Shown piece by piece: positions 17,954 through 26,678 of a stretch of DNA of 64,000 nt. The stretch's first letter is position 1. The number at the start of each line of letters is the position of its first letter. The stretch spans positions 1-64,000 of the forward strand of contig LNDV01000025.1 of NCBI GenBank assembly GCA_001464765.1, in the 5' to 3' direction. The notes beneath the pieces were generated by a model. That model ran no database searches and was not told the origin of the DNA. It was given only the letters and a program-made list of their open reading frames with translations. Both the position numbers and the translations under genes were made by a program. The stretch is from Betaproteobacteria bacterium Ga0077526 (lineage in GTDB: Bacteria > Pseudomonadota > Gammaproteobacteria > Burkholderiales > Ga0077523).

Positions 17954-18840
17954 GTCGGCACCCGCCCCGCGCTGCGACCCGTGCGGACTTTCCGCTGGCG
18001 TTCCTCGAATTCCTCGAGGAATTCCTCCTGCGCGGCATGGGGCGCGGCGACGGACAACGGGGACACAATTGAAGGCGAGTCAATCACCGGCGAGCTCGTA
18101 TCAGACGCTGCGCTAACCTTTGGTGGGACCTTTGCAGATTGGCGAGGCACACAATCGATCAACTCGCCCAGAACCCCACCCTCGGAACGCCCCACAAGGC
18201 GCTCGCAAAGCAGCCCCCAAAGTTCGCGGTCCTCGCTCAACCAGCCTAAGAACCGCCCAGAACCCCATCTCCCGAGCAGTAAAAGCCCAAGAAACGCGTT
18301 GTCCTCACCATTTTTGGTGAAGACGGTTCCGGCCCGATAGGCAAGCGTGCCCGCCTCCCGCAAATTGGCCCCGAACGGCGACCATCGAGAAAAGCCACCA
18401 CGGCTTTCCACCGCGATCACTTCCCGCTGCATCAGCGCGTCGCAAACGCCGTCGAGCAACGCGCTCAGTAGCACCACCGCCGTCCACCGGTGGGCAGCCG
18501 CACCCACCGTCTCCGGCGCTGCGCCCGGCGGCAGGATGCGTCCCTGCCTCAGCATCAGGGCCCGCGAGGCGCGGTCCAGGGACTGCGTCCAGAGCGAACC
18601 CAGTTCCTCCGACCCGATGGCCGGCAGTAGCTGCACGTGCTCTGCGAGGGCCCGAAGCAGCGGTGTGATCTCCGCCTCATTGAACTCGACCGTGAAGCCG
18701 CACCGGCGTCGGATCGCGTGCAGCTGATCCGCAGTCCCCGTCCGCTCCACCAGCTGCTCAAAGCTAAGGACCGGCAGTCCGTCGGGTTCCGGGTCAACAA
18801 CGCGCGTCAGCGGAGGTGCTTTTCTGGGCCACCAGATCAC
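17950..18840 (-). CDS. TraI_2 (MOBH relaxase)-like protein lacking the histidine/HD motif
   Basis: Sits where traI lies in SXT-type ICEs, directly upstream of traD. The N-terminal part follows the TraI_2 pattern (LPVLSFEQLVERTG...LLRALAEHVQLLPA), but where MOBH relaxases have a run of His after LLPA this protein has IGSEELGSLW, and the LLHDIGK-type motif reads LLDGVCD. The protein stops after about 296 residues, shorter than full relaxases. I chose GTG 18840, which has GGAG 6 bases upstream; a TTG at 18957 would lie inside an inverted repeat. Relaxase catalysis looks doubtful; a structural or adaptor role is possible, with the true relaxase elsewhere. Confidence 0.65.
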   Translation of the reverse strand: MIWWPRKAPPLTRVVDPEPDGLPVLSFEQLVERTGTADQLHAIRRRCGFTVEFNEAEITPLLRALAEHVQLLPAIGSEELGSLWTQSLDRASRALMLRQGRILPPGAAPETVGAAAHRWTAVVLLSALLDGVCDALMQREVIAVESRGGFSRWSPFGANLREAGTLAYRAGTVFTKNGEDNAFLGLLLLGRWGSGRFLGWLSEDRELWGLLCERLVGRSEGGVLGELIDCVPRQSAKVPPKVSAASDTSSPVIDSPSIVSPLSVAAPHAAQEEFLEEFEERQRKVRTGRSAGRVPT

Positions 18841-18952
18841 GGCGAACTCCGGTGGGAGACGTGCCCGGCGGTGCGGGCTAAGACGCGGATGCGGGAGATA
18901 GTCATGCCCCCAGTATCGAAACCCCGCCCGCCTCGAACGACCTCTCCCCGAC

Positions 18953-18983
18953 CGCAATCGTCACGCACACAAATCCGATTGCG
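18953..18983. promoter_or_regulatory. Inverted repeat copy 1 (8-15-8) in the divergent tra intergenic region
   Basis: Arms CGCAATCG (18953-18960) and CGATTGCG (18976-18983) flank a 15-base spacer (tcacgcacacaaatc). A second copy with identical arms and spacer length lies at 19096-19126. Candidate operator or origin-of-transfer element. Confidence 0.6.
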
Positions 18984-19095
18984 ACCTTGACTGCACGGGA
19001 GTGATCGAAACCGCCCAGCGGCGCCTTCCCCGCAAAGTGCGGATTCCACGACGGAAGAGAAGCAGGTCTCGCCGGTCGTGATCTGACTCGCCCCG

Positions 19096-19126
19096 CGCAA
19101 TCGTTCGTCACGCCGATCCGATTGCG
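19096..19126. promoter_or_regulatory. Inverted repeat copy 2 (8-15-8) upstream of the tra operon
   Basis: Arms CGCAATCG (19096-19103) and CGATTGCG (19119-19126) with a 15-base spacer (ttcgtcacgccgatc). It starts 143 bases after copy 1 and about 70 bases before the transglycosylase start, suited to control of the plus-strand tra operon. Confidence 0.6.
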
Positions 19127-19196
19127 CCACGCGACGTGTCCTCCCGACGCTGTGACCGAGGCAACGTACGCCCATCGCTCACACAAGCGCCCGGCC

Positions 19197-19631
19197 ATGA
19201 CCTCCGCGCCACGCCGTCTTCCCATCCGCCTCGCGCTCCTCTCGCTCCTCGTCGCCAGCACCGGCGTTGAGGCCTGCTGGGAAGACGCCGCGCAGCGCTA
19301 TCAGGTAGACGCTCGCCTGCTCCACGCTATCGCCCGCACCGAGTCGTCCCTCGACCCGCGTGCGATCCGCTTGAACCGCAACGGCACCCGCGACCTGGGG
19401 CTCATGCAGATCAACTCCGCCTGGCTGCCCGTGCTGGCGAGAAGCGGGATCTGGGAGCGCGATCTCTTCGACCCCTGCACCAGCCTTCACGTGGGTGCCT
19501 GGATCCTCGCCACGAACATCGCCCGCCTCGGGCCCACCTGGGCTGCCGTGGGGGCGTACCACAGTCCGACGCGCTGGCGCGCCCGCGCCTACGTGGACCG
19601 TGTCCGGCGTCACTTCGACGCACGCACCTGA
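19197..19631 (+). CDS. VirB1-like lytic transglycosylase
   Basis: A 144-residue SLT-domain protein with a signal peptide (IRLALLSLLVASTGVEA). The catalytic motif is ARTESSLDPRA (Glu in TES), followed by GTRDLGLMQIN and the GAYHSP segment typical of lysozyme-like transglycosylases. It opens peptidoglycan for assembly of the conjugation channel. First gene of the plus-strand transfer operon. The ATG at 19197 leaves a normal signal peptide; longer in-frame starts would run into the upstream inverted repeat. Confidence 0.9.
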   Translation: MTSAPRRLPIRLALLSLLVASTGVEACWEDAAQRYQVDARLLHAIARTESSLDPRAIRLNRNGTRDLGLMQINSAWLPVLARSGIWERDLFDPCTSLHVGAWILATNIARLGPTWAAVGAYHSPTRWRARAYVDRVRRHFDART

Positions 19632-19665
19632 ACCCTCAGTCCCGACCCCACACAGGAGATTTCGT

Positions 19666-19956
19666 ATGCGCTTTTCCCGTTCCGCTGTTCTGTTCACTGC
19701 CCTGCTCGCCGTGACCGCCGCGGCCCCCGCCCTCGCGGGCACCACCGGCACCGAGTTCCAGACCATGTACACCACGCTTCTCAACTGGGTGAACGGCTAC
19801 CTCGGCAAGTCCATCGCGATCGCCGCCTTCATCCTGGGCGCTGGCGTCGGCATCGCCCGCTCCTCGCCCATCCCCGCGCTCGTGGGCGTGGTCTTCGCGC
19901 TCTTCATGGTCTACGTGCCGACGATCATCGACGGCATCATGACCGCGGTCATCTGA
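19666..19956 (+). CDS. VirB2/TraA pilin-like small membrane protein
   Basis: A 96-residue protein with a signal peptide (VLFTALLAVTAAAPALAG) and two hydrophobic segments (IAIAAFILGAGVGIA and IPALVGVVFALFMVYVPTII), the size and layout of VirB2/TraA-type conjugative pilins and of the ICE family TIGR03745. AGGAG lies 7 bases before the ATG at 19666. It is followed directly by traL, as expected for the pilin gene of an F-type system. The mature protein would form the pilus shaft or a channel subunit. Confidence 0.75.
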   Translation: MRFSRSAVLFTALLAVTAAAPALAGTTGTEFQTMYTTLLNWVNGYLGKSIAIAAFILGAGVGIARSSPIPALVGVVFALFMVYVPTIIDGIMTAVI

Positions 19957-19960
19957 GCCC

Positions 19961-20257
19961 ATGTCCGCCCCCGGCACCGGCCGCGACATCCCGCGCCGGC
20001 TCAACGATCCCCCGCGCATGTTCTGGTGGGATCTGGATGTTTCTCTCCTGGTGATGGCCTGCACGGCGGCCGGCATGCTGTTCGGGTACTTCCTCACCGG
20101 CGCGCTGCTGGGGCTTCTGTGCGCCTCGGCCTATAGCCGCATCAAGTCCGGCCGCCATCCCGCCTACGCCCTGCACCTCATGTACTGGCATCTGCCGCCG
20201 GCGGTGACGGGCCTCAAGTACACGCCGCCGTCCTGGGCTAGGGAGATGACGGGATGA
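19961..20257 (+). CDS. traL: TraL (VirB3-like) conjugation protein
   Basis: 98 residues: IPRRLNDPPRMFWWDLD, then two hydrophobic segments (VSLLVMACTAAGMLFGYF and TGALLGLLCASAYS) and a C-terminal HLMYWHLPP segment. This is the TraL/VirB3 pattern of F-type and SXT-type systems, an inner-membrane part of the mating channel that works with TraC. It ends overlapping the traE start by 4 bases. Confidence 0.88.
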   Translation: MSAPGTGRDIPRRLNDPPRMFWWDLDVSLLVMACTAAGMLFGYFLTGALLGLLCASAYSRIKSGRHPAYALHLMYWHLPPAVTGLKYTPPSWAREMTG

Positions 20258-20856
20258 ACCTCCTTCGCCTGCGCCAGGACATGGGTGCCGCCCGGCGCGT
20301 GAGTCTGTGGCTGCTGATCTTGCTGTCGGTGTGTCTGGTGGCCAATGCTGTCCTGGCTCTGGCCTGCGTGCATTTCGCTGGCCGAGAGCGCGTGATCCTC
20401 GTGCCCCCTGAGATCCACAAGAGCTTCTGGGTCGAACCCGAGGCCTTGAGCGCCGAGTACCTGGAGCAGATGGGTTACTTCCTCCTGCAGCTCACGTTGA
20501 ACGTCACGCCCCAGAACGTGGACCACCAGGCGCGCGTACTCCTGCGCTACGCCGACCCGGAGGTGAGCGGCGCACTCAAGTCCACGCTTGCCGCGGCGGC
20601 CGAACGTCTGAAGCGCGACGGCGCCGCCACGGTCTTCTCCGCGCAGGACGTGAGCGTCGATCTGCCCCGCCGACGGGTGACCGCCCGCGGGCGCCTCACC
20701 ACCTACGTGAGCGACCGCCGGGTCGCCGACGTCATCAAGACCTACCACCTCGGCTTCACGGTTCGCGCCGGACGCGTGAGCGTGATCAGTTTCCAGGAGA
20801 GGGACGATGCCCCGACGGCTGATGCCGCTGGCGAGTCTGCTGCTGCTCGCCCTTGA
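20254..20856 (+). CDS. traE: TraE (VirB8/VirB5-position) conjugation protein
   Basis: 200 residues with a single N-terminal transmembrane helix (SLWLLILLSVCLVANAVLALA) and a periplasmic domain containing VPPEIHKSFWVEPEALSAEYLEQMG, the hallmark of TraE proteins in F- and SXT-type systems. It belongs to the pilus-assembly core in the inner membrane. Its 3' end overlaps the start of traK by 50 bases, so translation is coupled. Confidence 0.9.
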   Translation: MNLLRLRQDMGAARRVSLWLLILLSVCLVANAVLALACVHFAGRERVILVPPEIHKSFWVEPEALSAEYLEQMGYFLLQLTLNVTPQNVDHQARVLLRYADPEVSGALKSTLAAAAERLKRDGAATVFSAQDVSVDLPRRRVTARGRLTTYVSDRRVADVIKTYHLGFTVRAGRVSVISFQERDDAPTADAAGESAAARP

Positions 20857-21538
20857 AAGCGCCCATGCGCTGCAGATCGTGGAGCCGGTAGACGGCGAGA
20901 CGGTGATCGCGCGCATCTCGCGCAAGGAACTCACCCGCATCGCCGTGGAGGACGGCCGTGTGCGGCGCCTGTTCGGCAACAGCGGCGAGTTCGTCCTCGA
21001 GAAGGACGAGGAACGCGGCGAGGTCTACCTGCGCCCCACGAGCCCCAACACCACGAAGCCCATCAACGTCTTCGTGAGCACAGGGCGGATCAGCGTCTCG
21101 CTGCTCCTGGAACCGGTCGATACGCCGGCGGAGGCCATTGTCATCCGCGAACCAAAGTCCTCGACGCCAGCGCCGTCTGCGCTGCGCGCCCAGACCCACG
21201 TGCGCCAGCTGAAGCACCTGGCGCTGGCCATGGCGGAGGGCAGCCCCATCGAAGGCTTCGAATCGAAGCGCGTCGCGCAACTCGCGCCCGCCCTCGACGC
21301 CCTGCGCGTCCTGATCGAATCCCGATGGACGGGCGCCGTGCTCGTGGGCGAACGCCTCGAACTGCGTAACACCTCGAAGGAGGGCAGGAACCTCAGCGAG
21401 CGCAGCTTCGCCAGGCCCGGCGTCATGGCCATCGCCTTCGATCCCGACACCGATCTGAACGCCGTAGGAGAAGTGCATCTCGCCCCAGGCGAGCGCCTGC
21501 GCCTGACCGTCATCCGGGAGCGCCGCGCCCATGACTGA
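20807..21538 (+). CDS. traK: TraK secretin-like (VirB9-like) protein
   Basis: 243 residues with a signal peptide (LMPLASLLLLALESAHAL) and a beta-rich body starting QIVEPVDGETVIARISRKEL, typical of type-F TraK. It forms the outer-membrane core ring with TraB and TraV. The ATG at 20807 has AGGAGAGGG upstream and lies within the end of traE. It overlaps traB by 8 bases. Confidence 0.9.
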   Translation: MPRRLMPLASLLLLALESAHALQIVEPVDGETVIARISRKELTRIAVEDGRVRRLFGNSGEFVLEKDEERGEVYLRPTSPNTTKPINVFVSTGRISVSLLLEPVDTPAEAIVIREPKSSTPAPSALRAQTHVRQLKHLALAMAEGSPIEGFESKRVAQLAPALDALRVLIESRWTGAVLVGERLELRNTSKEGRNLSERSFARPGVMAIAFDPDTDLNAVGEVHLAPGERLRLTVIRERRAHD

Positions 21539-22880
21539 ACCCACCGTTCGCTCCATGACGCGGGCGCGTCAGCGCCAGTACCTCCTGCTGGCTGGCATTG
21601 CCGGTGTCATCGGCGGGACCGCCTTCCTGTCCGTCCAGGTGACGAACCGCAAGCCCACGGAAACACCGTCCCGGCCGGTCACGACCCAGATCCTCGCCCC
21701 CGGCGCCCAAGTGGACCCGAAGGACGCCTGGCGCGGCCAGGCCGACGCGCACCTGAAGGCCATCGAACAGAACACCCGCGAGCTTGACCAGCGCCACACG
21801 CAACTCGACGAACGTTCCAAGGACATGATGGACCGCCTGCGCCGCCTGGAGCGCGACGGCCTCACGCCGCTTCCTCCACCGCCGGTGTCCGCCCCGGCGT
21901 TGAAGCCCGACTTTGGTCCCGACAAGCGCACCGACGCGCCGATGCGGGATCCCCTCTTGCAGCGGCTGCCCCCACCACCGCCCGGTGCCCTTCCCTCCTC
22001 CCCTCCATCCGGGGTGCCGGGAGCGGGGCAGTCGCTGCTCCCCACTACGGGTATCGTTTCGGTCACTCTTGCCGAGCCAACACCCACGCCAGAGAAGTCC
22101 GCCAGCAACGGTCAAGCCCCCACGCCGCGCGACACGCGCCGCTACCTGCCCAGCGGCAGCTTTGCACGCGCCATCATGCTGGGTGGTCTCGATGCCCCGA
22201 CCGGCGGACAGGCCCAGCGCAATCCGCAGCCGGTGATCCTCAAGCTGCTCGATCACGCGGTTCTTCCGAACCAGTTCCGCTCGCGCGTGAAGGAATGCTT
22301 CGTGGTAGCCGCGGGCTTCGGCGACGTGAGTGCCGAGCGCGCCTACCTGCGCACCGAGACGCTGTCCTGTGTGAACCGCGACGGCACGGCCCTCGACGTC
22401 CCCCTCAAGGGATACGTCGCCGGAGAAGACGGCAAGGCGGGCCTGCGCGGACGCCTCGTCTCCAAGCAGGGCCAGATCCTCGCGAACGCCCTGCTCGCCG
22501 GCGTAGCCGGCGGCATCGGTCACGCCTTCCGCACTGGCGCCACTACGCTGCAGGTCTCGCCGCTCGGCACCACCAGCACCGTCGATCCCGAACGCCAGCT
22601 CCAGGCGGGTCTCGGCATCGGCATGGGCCGCGCGCTGGACCGGCTCGCCCAGTACTACATCAGTCTCGCCGAAAAAGTCTTCCCCGTGATCGAGGTGGAT
22701 GCCGGCCGGCATGTGGATGTGGTGGTGACCCAGGGCATGAACCTCGGCGGTCCCCTCGACACACCCGGTGCCGAATCGAACTCGGCACCACGAGCCAACG
22801 ACGACGAGCCCGAGGCCGACCTCCCACTTCTCCAGCAACGCACGCGCAAGCGCACCCCCGAGGATCCTGATGAACCGTAG
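21531..22880 (+). CDS. traB: TraB (VirB10-like) channel protein
   Basis: 449 residues. One transmembrane helix near the N-terminus (LLLAGIAGVIGGTAFLSV), a coiled-coil-prone stretch (HLKAIEQNTRELDQRHTQLDERSK), a Pro-rich linker (about 105-170) spanning the periplasm, and a VirB10-type C-terminal beta-barrel domain (about 210-420, including ARAIMLGGLDAPTGG and VKECFVVAAGFGD). It links inner and outer membrane parts of the mating channel. The length and order match TraB of MPF_F systems. Confidence 0.92.
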   Translation: MTEPTVRSMTRARQRQYLLLAGIAGVIGGTAFLSVQVTNRKPTETPSRPVTTQILAPGAQVDPKDAWRGQADAHLKAIEQNTRELDQRHTQLDERSKDMMDRLRRLERDGLTPLPPPPVSAPALKPDFGPDKRTDAPMRDPLLQRLPPPPPGALPSSPPSGVPGAGQSLLPTTGIVSVTLAEPTPTPEKSASNGQAPTPRDTRRYLPSGSFARAIMLGGLDAPTGGQAQRNPQPVILKLLDHAVLPNQFRSRVKECFVVAAGFGDVSAERAYLRTETLSCVNRDGTALDVPLKGYVAGEDGKAGLRGRLVSKQGQILANALLAGVAGGIGHAFRTGATTLQVSPLGTTSTVDPERQLQAGLGIGMGRALDRLAQYYISLAEKVFPVIEVDAGRHVDVVVTQGMNLGGPLDTPGAESNSAPRANDDEPEADLPLLQQRTRKRTPEDPDEP

Positions 22881-23646
22881 ATCCACCGCGTTCGCACTGT
22901 CCGCACTGTGCCTGAGCGCATCTCTCGCTCACGCCCAGACGGATGAGCCGCCGCAGACCACCCCACGTCCCCCCGCCCGCGAAACCCTCGAGACCCGCTA
23001 TCCCGGCGTCACGTTCGGCACGCCGGCACCGACACCGTGGCGAGGCGTGTTCGAAGTGCGCATGGGTCCACGCACGGTCTACACAGACCCGACGGGGCGC
23101 TACTTCCTCTTCGGGCATCTGGTGGACCTGACCGCCCAGCGCGACCTCACCGAAGAGCGCGAACGCGCGAGCCATCGAATCGAGTTCACGACTCTGCCGC
23201 TCGCCGACGCCTTTCGGACGGTGCGCGGTGACGGCAGCCGGGTAATCGCGGTGTTCAGTGACCCGGACTGCCCCTTCTGCAAGCGACTCGAAGTGGAACT
23301 CGCCAAGGTAACGAACCTCACCGTCCACACCTTCCTGTTTCCGATCGCAAGCCTGCATCCCAAGGCACGCGAGCGCGCGATCCGCGTGTGGTGCGCGAGA
23401 GATCGCAGCATGGCGTGGCAGATCCTGATGGCCACCGACACGCCGCCCAAGGCGCGCACCTGCGCCCACCCCGTCGATCGCAACATCGCGCTCGCGAATC
23501 GCCTGCGCATCGACGGCACGCCCACCCTCATCGCCACGGATGGGCGAGTCCTGCAGGGCGCGGCCAACGCCGCCCAGATCGAGGCCTGGCTGGAACGCAC
23601 TGTCGCCTCTGCACACACCGATGTACGCAAGGAGTTGCGCCCGTGA
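22870..23646 (+). CDS. dsbC: DsbC-like disulfide isomerase of the transfer operon
   Basis: 258 residues starting at ATG 22870, overlapping traB by 11 bases. Signal peptide (FALSALCLSASLAHAQ), a dimerisation-like N-terminal part, and a thioredoxin fold with the CPFC active site (Cys134 and Cys137, in SDPDCPFCKRLEVEL) and cis-Pro loop IDGTPTLI. It should correct disulfides in the Cys-rich periplasmic proteins TraU, TraN and TraH. DsbC genes sit between traB and traV in SXT-type ICEs, as here. Confidence 0.9.
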   Translation: MNRRSTAFALSALCLSASLAHAQTDEPPQTTPRPPARETLETRYPGVTFGTPAPTPWRGVFEVRMGPRTVYTDPTGRYFLFGHLVDLTAQRDLTEERERASHRIEFTTLPLADAFRTVRGDGSRVIAVFSDPDCPFCKRLEVELAKVTNLTVHTFLFPIASLHPKARERAIRVWCARDRSMAWQILMATDTPPKARTCAHPVDRNIALANRLRIDGTPTLIATDGRVLQGAANAAQIEAWLERTVASAHTDVRKELRP

Positions 23647-24152
23647 GATCGCACTCCGCAACCCTTGCAGCGATCGCCGCGCTCACGCTCACCGGCTGTG
23701 CTGGTGGCATGTCCGGTCTCGGGGGTTCCCCCACCTACGGCTGCCAGGCACCCAAAGGCACCGTCTGCACCTCCGTCTCCGGCGTCTACGCGAACTCGCT
23801 ATCCGGCGATCGTTCGCCGGTGTGGTCGACCCTTCCCGCGGAGTCCGCCAAACCCGCTCTAGACAACGCAGCAGACGCATCCAGCTCCGCAACGGAAATC
23901 GCCCCGTCCCCAAGAGCGCCCGAAGCCCTCCGCACCGCGCCCCGCGTCCTGCGCCTATGGATCGCTCCCTGGGAAGACAGCGACGGCGATCTGCACGAAG
24001 CGAGCGTCGTCCACGTGCTGGTGAACGCCGGCCAGTGGCGCATGGCCCGCGTGCGTCCTGCGCAGGACGTGAAGCCCGAGGTCACGCGCCCCGCCCTGTC
24101 CGCCACCCCGACGTCGACACCCACGGCGCCGTTATCTCCGACGAGCCGCTGA
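23643..24152 (+). CDS. traV: TraV lipoprotein
   Basis: 169 residues from GTG 23643 (GTGA overlap with dsbC). The signal peptide ends in the lipobox LTGC, so the mature protein begins with a lipid-modified Cys. The early segment YGCQAPKGTVCTSVSGVYAN has the two Cys typical of TraV. The protein anchors the TraK-TraB outer-membrane core. The C-terminus is Pro/Ser/Thr-rich. Confidence 0.88.
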   Translation: MRSHSATLAAIAALTLTGCAGGMSGLGGSPTYGCQAPKGTVCTSVSGVYANSLSGDRSPVWSTLPAESAKPALDNAADASSSATEIAPSPRAPEALRTAPRVLRLWIAPWEDSDGDLHEASVVHVLVNAGQWRMARVRPAQDVKPEVTRPALSATPTSTPTAPLSPTSR

Positions 24153-24155
24153 GCC

Positions 24156-26678
24156 ATGCTTCGCACCCTGCTCGATGACCTTCAGGCTGCCCTCGGCGGG
24201 CGCTCGGAACCGCGCCCGGAACGGGTCGCCCTCGCCGACTGGCTCCCGTGGTTCGCCTGGATCCCGGATCGCCAGATCTTTGCGAATCGGGAGGGCATGG
24301 GCTTCTGCCTCGAACTGCGTCCCCAGTCTGGCGCGGATGAAGAGATGGCCGCCATCCTGGGTAGCCTCCCGCTCGCCGCCCCCACCGGCACCGGCATCCA
24401 GTTCCACCTCTACGCGAGCCCCGACCTGCGAGGCCCGCTGGCCCGATACGCGCGACTGCGCGAGCCGGACGACCAACTTCCCGAGTTCCATTCGCGCGGA
24501 CGCGAAGGCCGTCACACCAACATCCACCGCATCCTGGCCCGTCGCCGGGTGGGGCACTTTCTGGATGGGGCGAAGCGTCCGCTGATTCCCACCCAGGCCA
24601 CGCTGCTGCGCCATTTCCGTCTGGTGATGAGCGTCTCGCTCCCCGGTCATGCCGAGGACCTCTCGCGCCTCGAAGAACTCGTGCAGCTTCGCAGCGCCAT
24701 GCTCGCCACCCTGCAAGCCGCGGGCTTCCCGGGCCGCGTATGGGATGCCGACGATCTCATCGCCTGGGTGAGCCGCCTGCTGGATCCGCACCGCCAGACT
24801 GGCGACGGTCCTCCTCTCGCCTACGACGACGGCCGCGAGCTGCGGGATCAGGTCATGGATCCCGCCACCCGCACTCGCATCGAGCGGGAAGGCATGCACC
24901 TCAGCAACACCGCCCACAGTGGGGAGGCCGACCTGCGCCTGCTCTCCGTCCGCGCCTATCCGGCCCGCTATGCCCTGTGGCAGATGGGCAGTCTCATCGG
25001 CGATCTGTACCAGGGCAGCCTGCAGCTGGGTTGTCCCTTCCTCATCACGCTCAACATCGCCGTTCTCGACCCCGAGGCCACGCGCTCCTGGGCCTATCTC
25101 AAGGCCGCCCGCGCCACCACCAACGCCACGAGCACCATGGCGCGCTTCCTCCCAGATCTGCAGGACCGCCGCGCCGACTGGGGCATCGTGCTGAACGCGC
25201 TGGACGATGGCGCAAACCTCGTGGACCTGCAGCACCAGGTGCTGCTGTGGTGCCCGCCCGGCGAGGCCGTGGCCCACGAGCAGGCGGCCCGCGCCGTGTT
25301 CCGGGCCCGGGGGTTCGAACTCACCCGCGATGCGCTGATGCACGCCCAGGCGCTGGTGGCGAGTCTGCCAATGACGCTCTCGCGCGGCTTTCACGCCGAT
25401 CTCAAGCGCATGAAGCGCGTGAGCACCAAGACCTCCGCCAACGCCGTGCACCTGGCGCCGGTGGTGGCCGAGTGGTCCGGCACGGGCACGCCCGTGCTTC
25501 TGCTCACCGGCCGGCGCGGCCAGCTCATGGCCCTCGACCTCTACGACAACCCCGCCGGCAACTACAACGCTGCCATCGCCGGCACCTCTGGGTCGGGCAA
25601 GTCCGCTCTGCTGAACGAGATCGCGCTGGCCTACCTCGGCACCGGTGCGCGCGTGTGGATCATCGACGTAGGCCGCTCCTACGAGAAGGCCTGCCGGCAT
25701 GTCGGCGGCAGCTTCATCGCCTTCTCGGAGGACACCCGCTTCTCGCTGAATCCGTTCGCGCAGGTGGAGGACATCGACGAGGAGATGGAACTCCTCGCCC
25801 CGCTGCTCGCGCAGATGGTCTCGCCCCGCGAACCCTTGAGCGCTTTCCAGCATGCGACGTTGGCTGCAGCGATCCTCGCCGTGTGGAAGGAACTGGGACC
25901 AGCCATGACGGTGACCGACATCCACCGCCGGCTCGCCAGCGGCCGGCTCGATCCGAACGAACCGGAAGAGGACCGCCGCCTCAAGGACCTCGCCTCCATG
26001 CTGCAACCCTTCACCGAGGACGGGCCTCACGGTCGCTGGTTCACCCGCGGGGGCGAGCCCGTGGATTTCAGTGCGCCCTTCATCGTGCTGGAACTCGAAG
26101 AGCTCAAGGCCAAGAAGGATCTCCAGTCGGTGGTACTCCTGATCGTGATGTACCGCATCACCCGGGAGATGTACTTCTCCCGCGAGCAACCCAAGATCGT
26201 GATCATTGACGAGGCCTGGGATCTGCTCGCCGGCGGCGCCTGCGCCGAGTTCATCGAGGCGGGCTACCGTCGCGCCCGCAAGTACCGCGGCGCCTTCCTC
26301 TCCGCCACGCAGTCCGTGGAGGATTACGGCCGCTCTCCGGCCGCGCAGGCCGCGCTCGCCAACTCCGACTGGCTGCTCCTGCTGCGCCAGAAGCCCGAGG
26401 CCATCGAACGCCTCGACCGCCTCGGACAACTCAACCTGGACGACGGCCTGAAGCGACTGCTGCTCTCGCTTCGCACCGAGCAGGGGATGTATTCAGAGGT
26501 GTTCATCCACTCGCCAGCGGGCAGTGGCGTGGGCCGCCTGCTCCTCGATCCCTTCAGCCTGCTCCTCTACAGCAGCCGTGCCGAAGACTTCCAGGCCATC
26601 GAAGCGCAGCGCGCCCGAGGCCTCGACATCGGGGAGGCCATCGACGCGGTCCTCGAACAGAGGACCCGCCAATTGTGA
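24156..26678 (+). CDS. traC: TraC (VirB4-like) ATPase
   Basis: 840 residues. The N-terminal TraC/VirB4 domain is followed by an ATPase domain with Walker A AGTSGSGKSA (about 474-483) and Walker B IVIIDEAWDLL (about 680-690), then a GAFLSATQSVEDY motif. It powers pilus assembly at the inner membrane. Length is typical of type-F TraC. The gene begins 3 bases after traV and overlaps trbI by 4 bases. A long antisense open frame opposite this gene is only a mirror of GC-rich codon use. Confidence 0.94.
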   Translation: MLRTLLDDLQAALGGRSEPRPERVALADWLPWFAWIPDRQIFANREGMGFCLELRPQSGADEEMAAILGSLPLAAPTGTGIQFHLYASPDLRGPLARYARLREPDDQLPEFHSRGREGRHTNIHRILARRRVGHFLDGAKRPLIPTQATLLRHFRLVMSVSLPGHAEDLSRLEELVQLRSAMLATLQAAGFPGRVWDADDLIAWVSRLLDPHRQTGDGPPLAYDDGRELRDQVMDPATRTRIEREGMHLSNTAHSGEADLRLLSVRAYPARYALWQMGSLIGDLYQGSLQLGCPFLITLNIAVLDPEATRSWAYLKAARATTNATSTMARFLPDLQDRRADWGIVLNALDDGANLVDLQHQVLLWCPPGEAVAHEQAARAVFRARGFELTRDALMHAQALVASLPMTLSRGFHADLKRMKRVSTKTSANAVHLAPVVAEWSGTGTPVLLLTGRRGQLMALDLYDNPAGNYNAAIAGTSGSGKSALLNEIALAYLGTGARVWIIDVGRSYEKACRHVGGSFIAFSEDTRFSLNPFAQVEDIDEEMELLAPLLAQMVSPREPLSAFQHATLAAAILAVWKELGPAMTVTDIHRRLASGRLDPNEPEEDRRLKDLASMLQPFTEDGPHGRWFTRGGEPVDFSAPFIVLELEELKAKKDLQSVVLLIVMYRITREMYFSREQPKIVIIDEAWDLLAGGACAEFIEAGYRRARKYRGAFLSATQSVEDYGRSPAAQAALANSDWLLLLRQKPEAIERLDRLGQLNLDDGLKRLLLSLRTEQGMYSEVFIHSPAGSGVGRLLLDPFSLLLYSSRAEDFQAIEAQRARGLDIGEAIDAVLEQRTRQL

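Noticed and set aside
21510..22886. 458-codon antisense frame opposite traB
   Set aside because: Same effect of GC-rich codon use; no ribosome site or recognisable domain.
24132..26429. 765-codon open frame antisense to traC
   Set aside because: It mirrors the strongly biased GC-rich codons of traC; the product is low-complexity with no domain, while traC has full VirB4 motifs.
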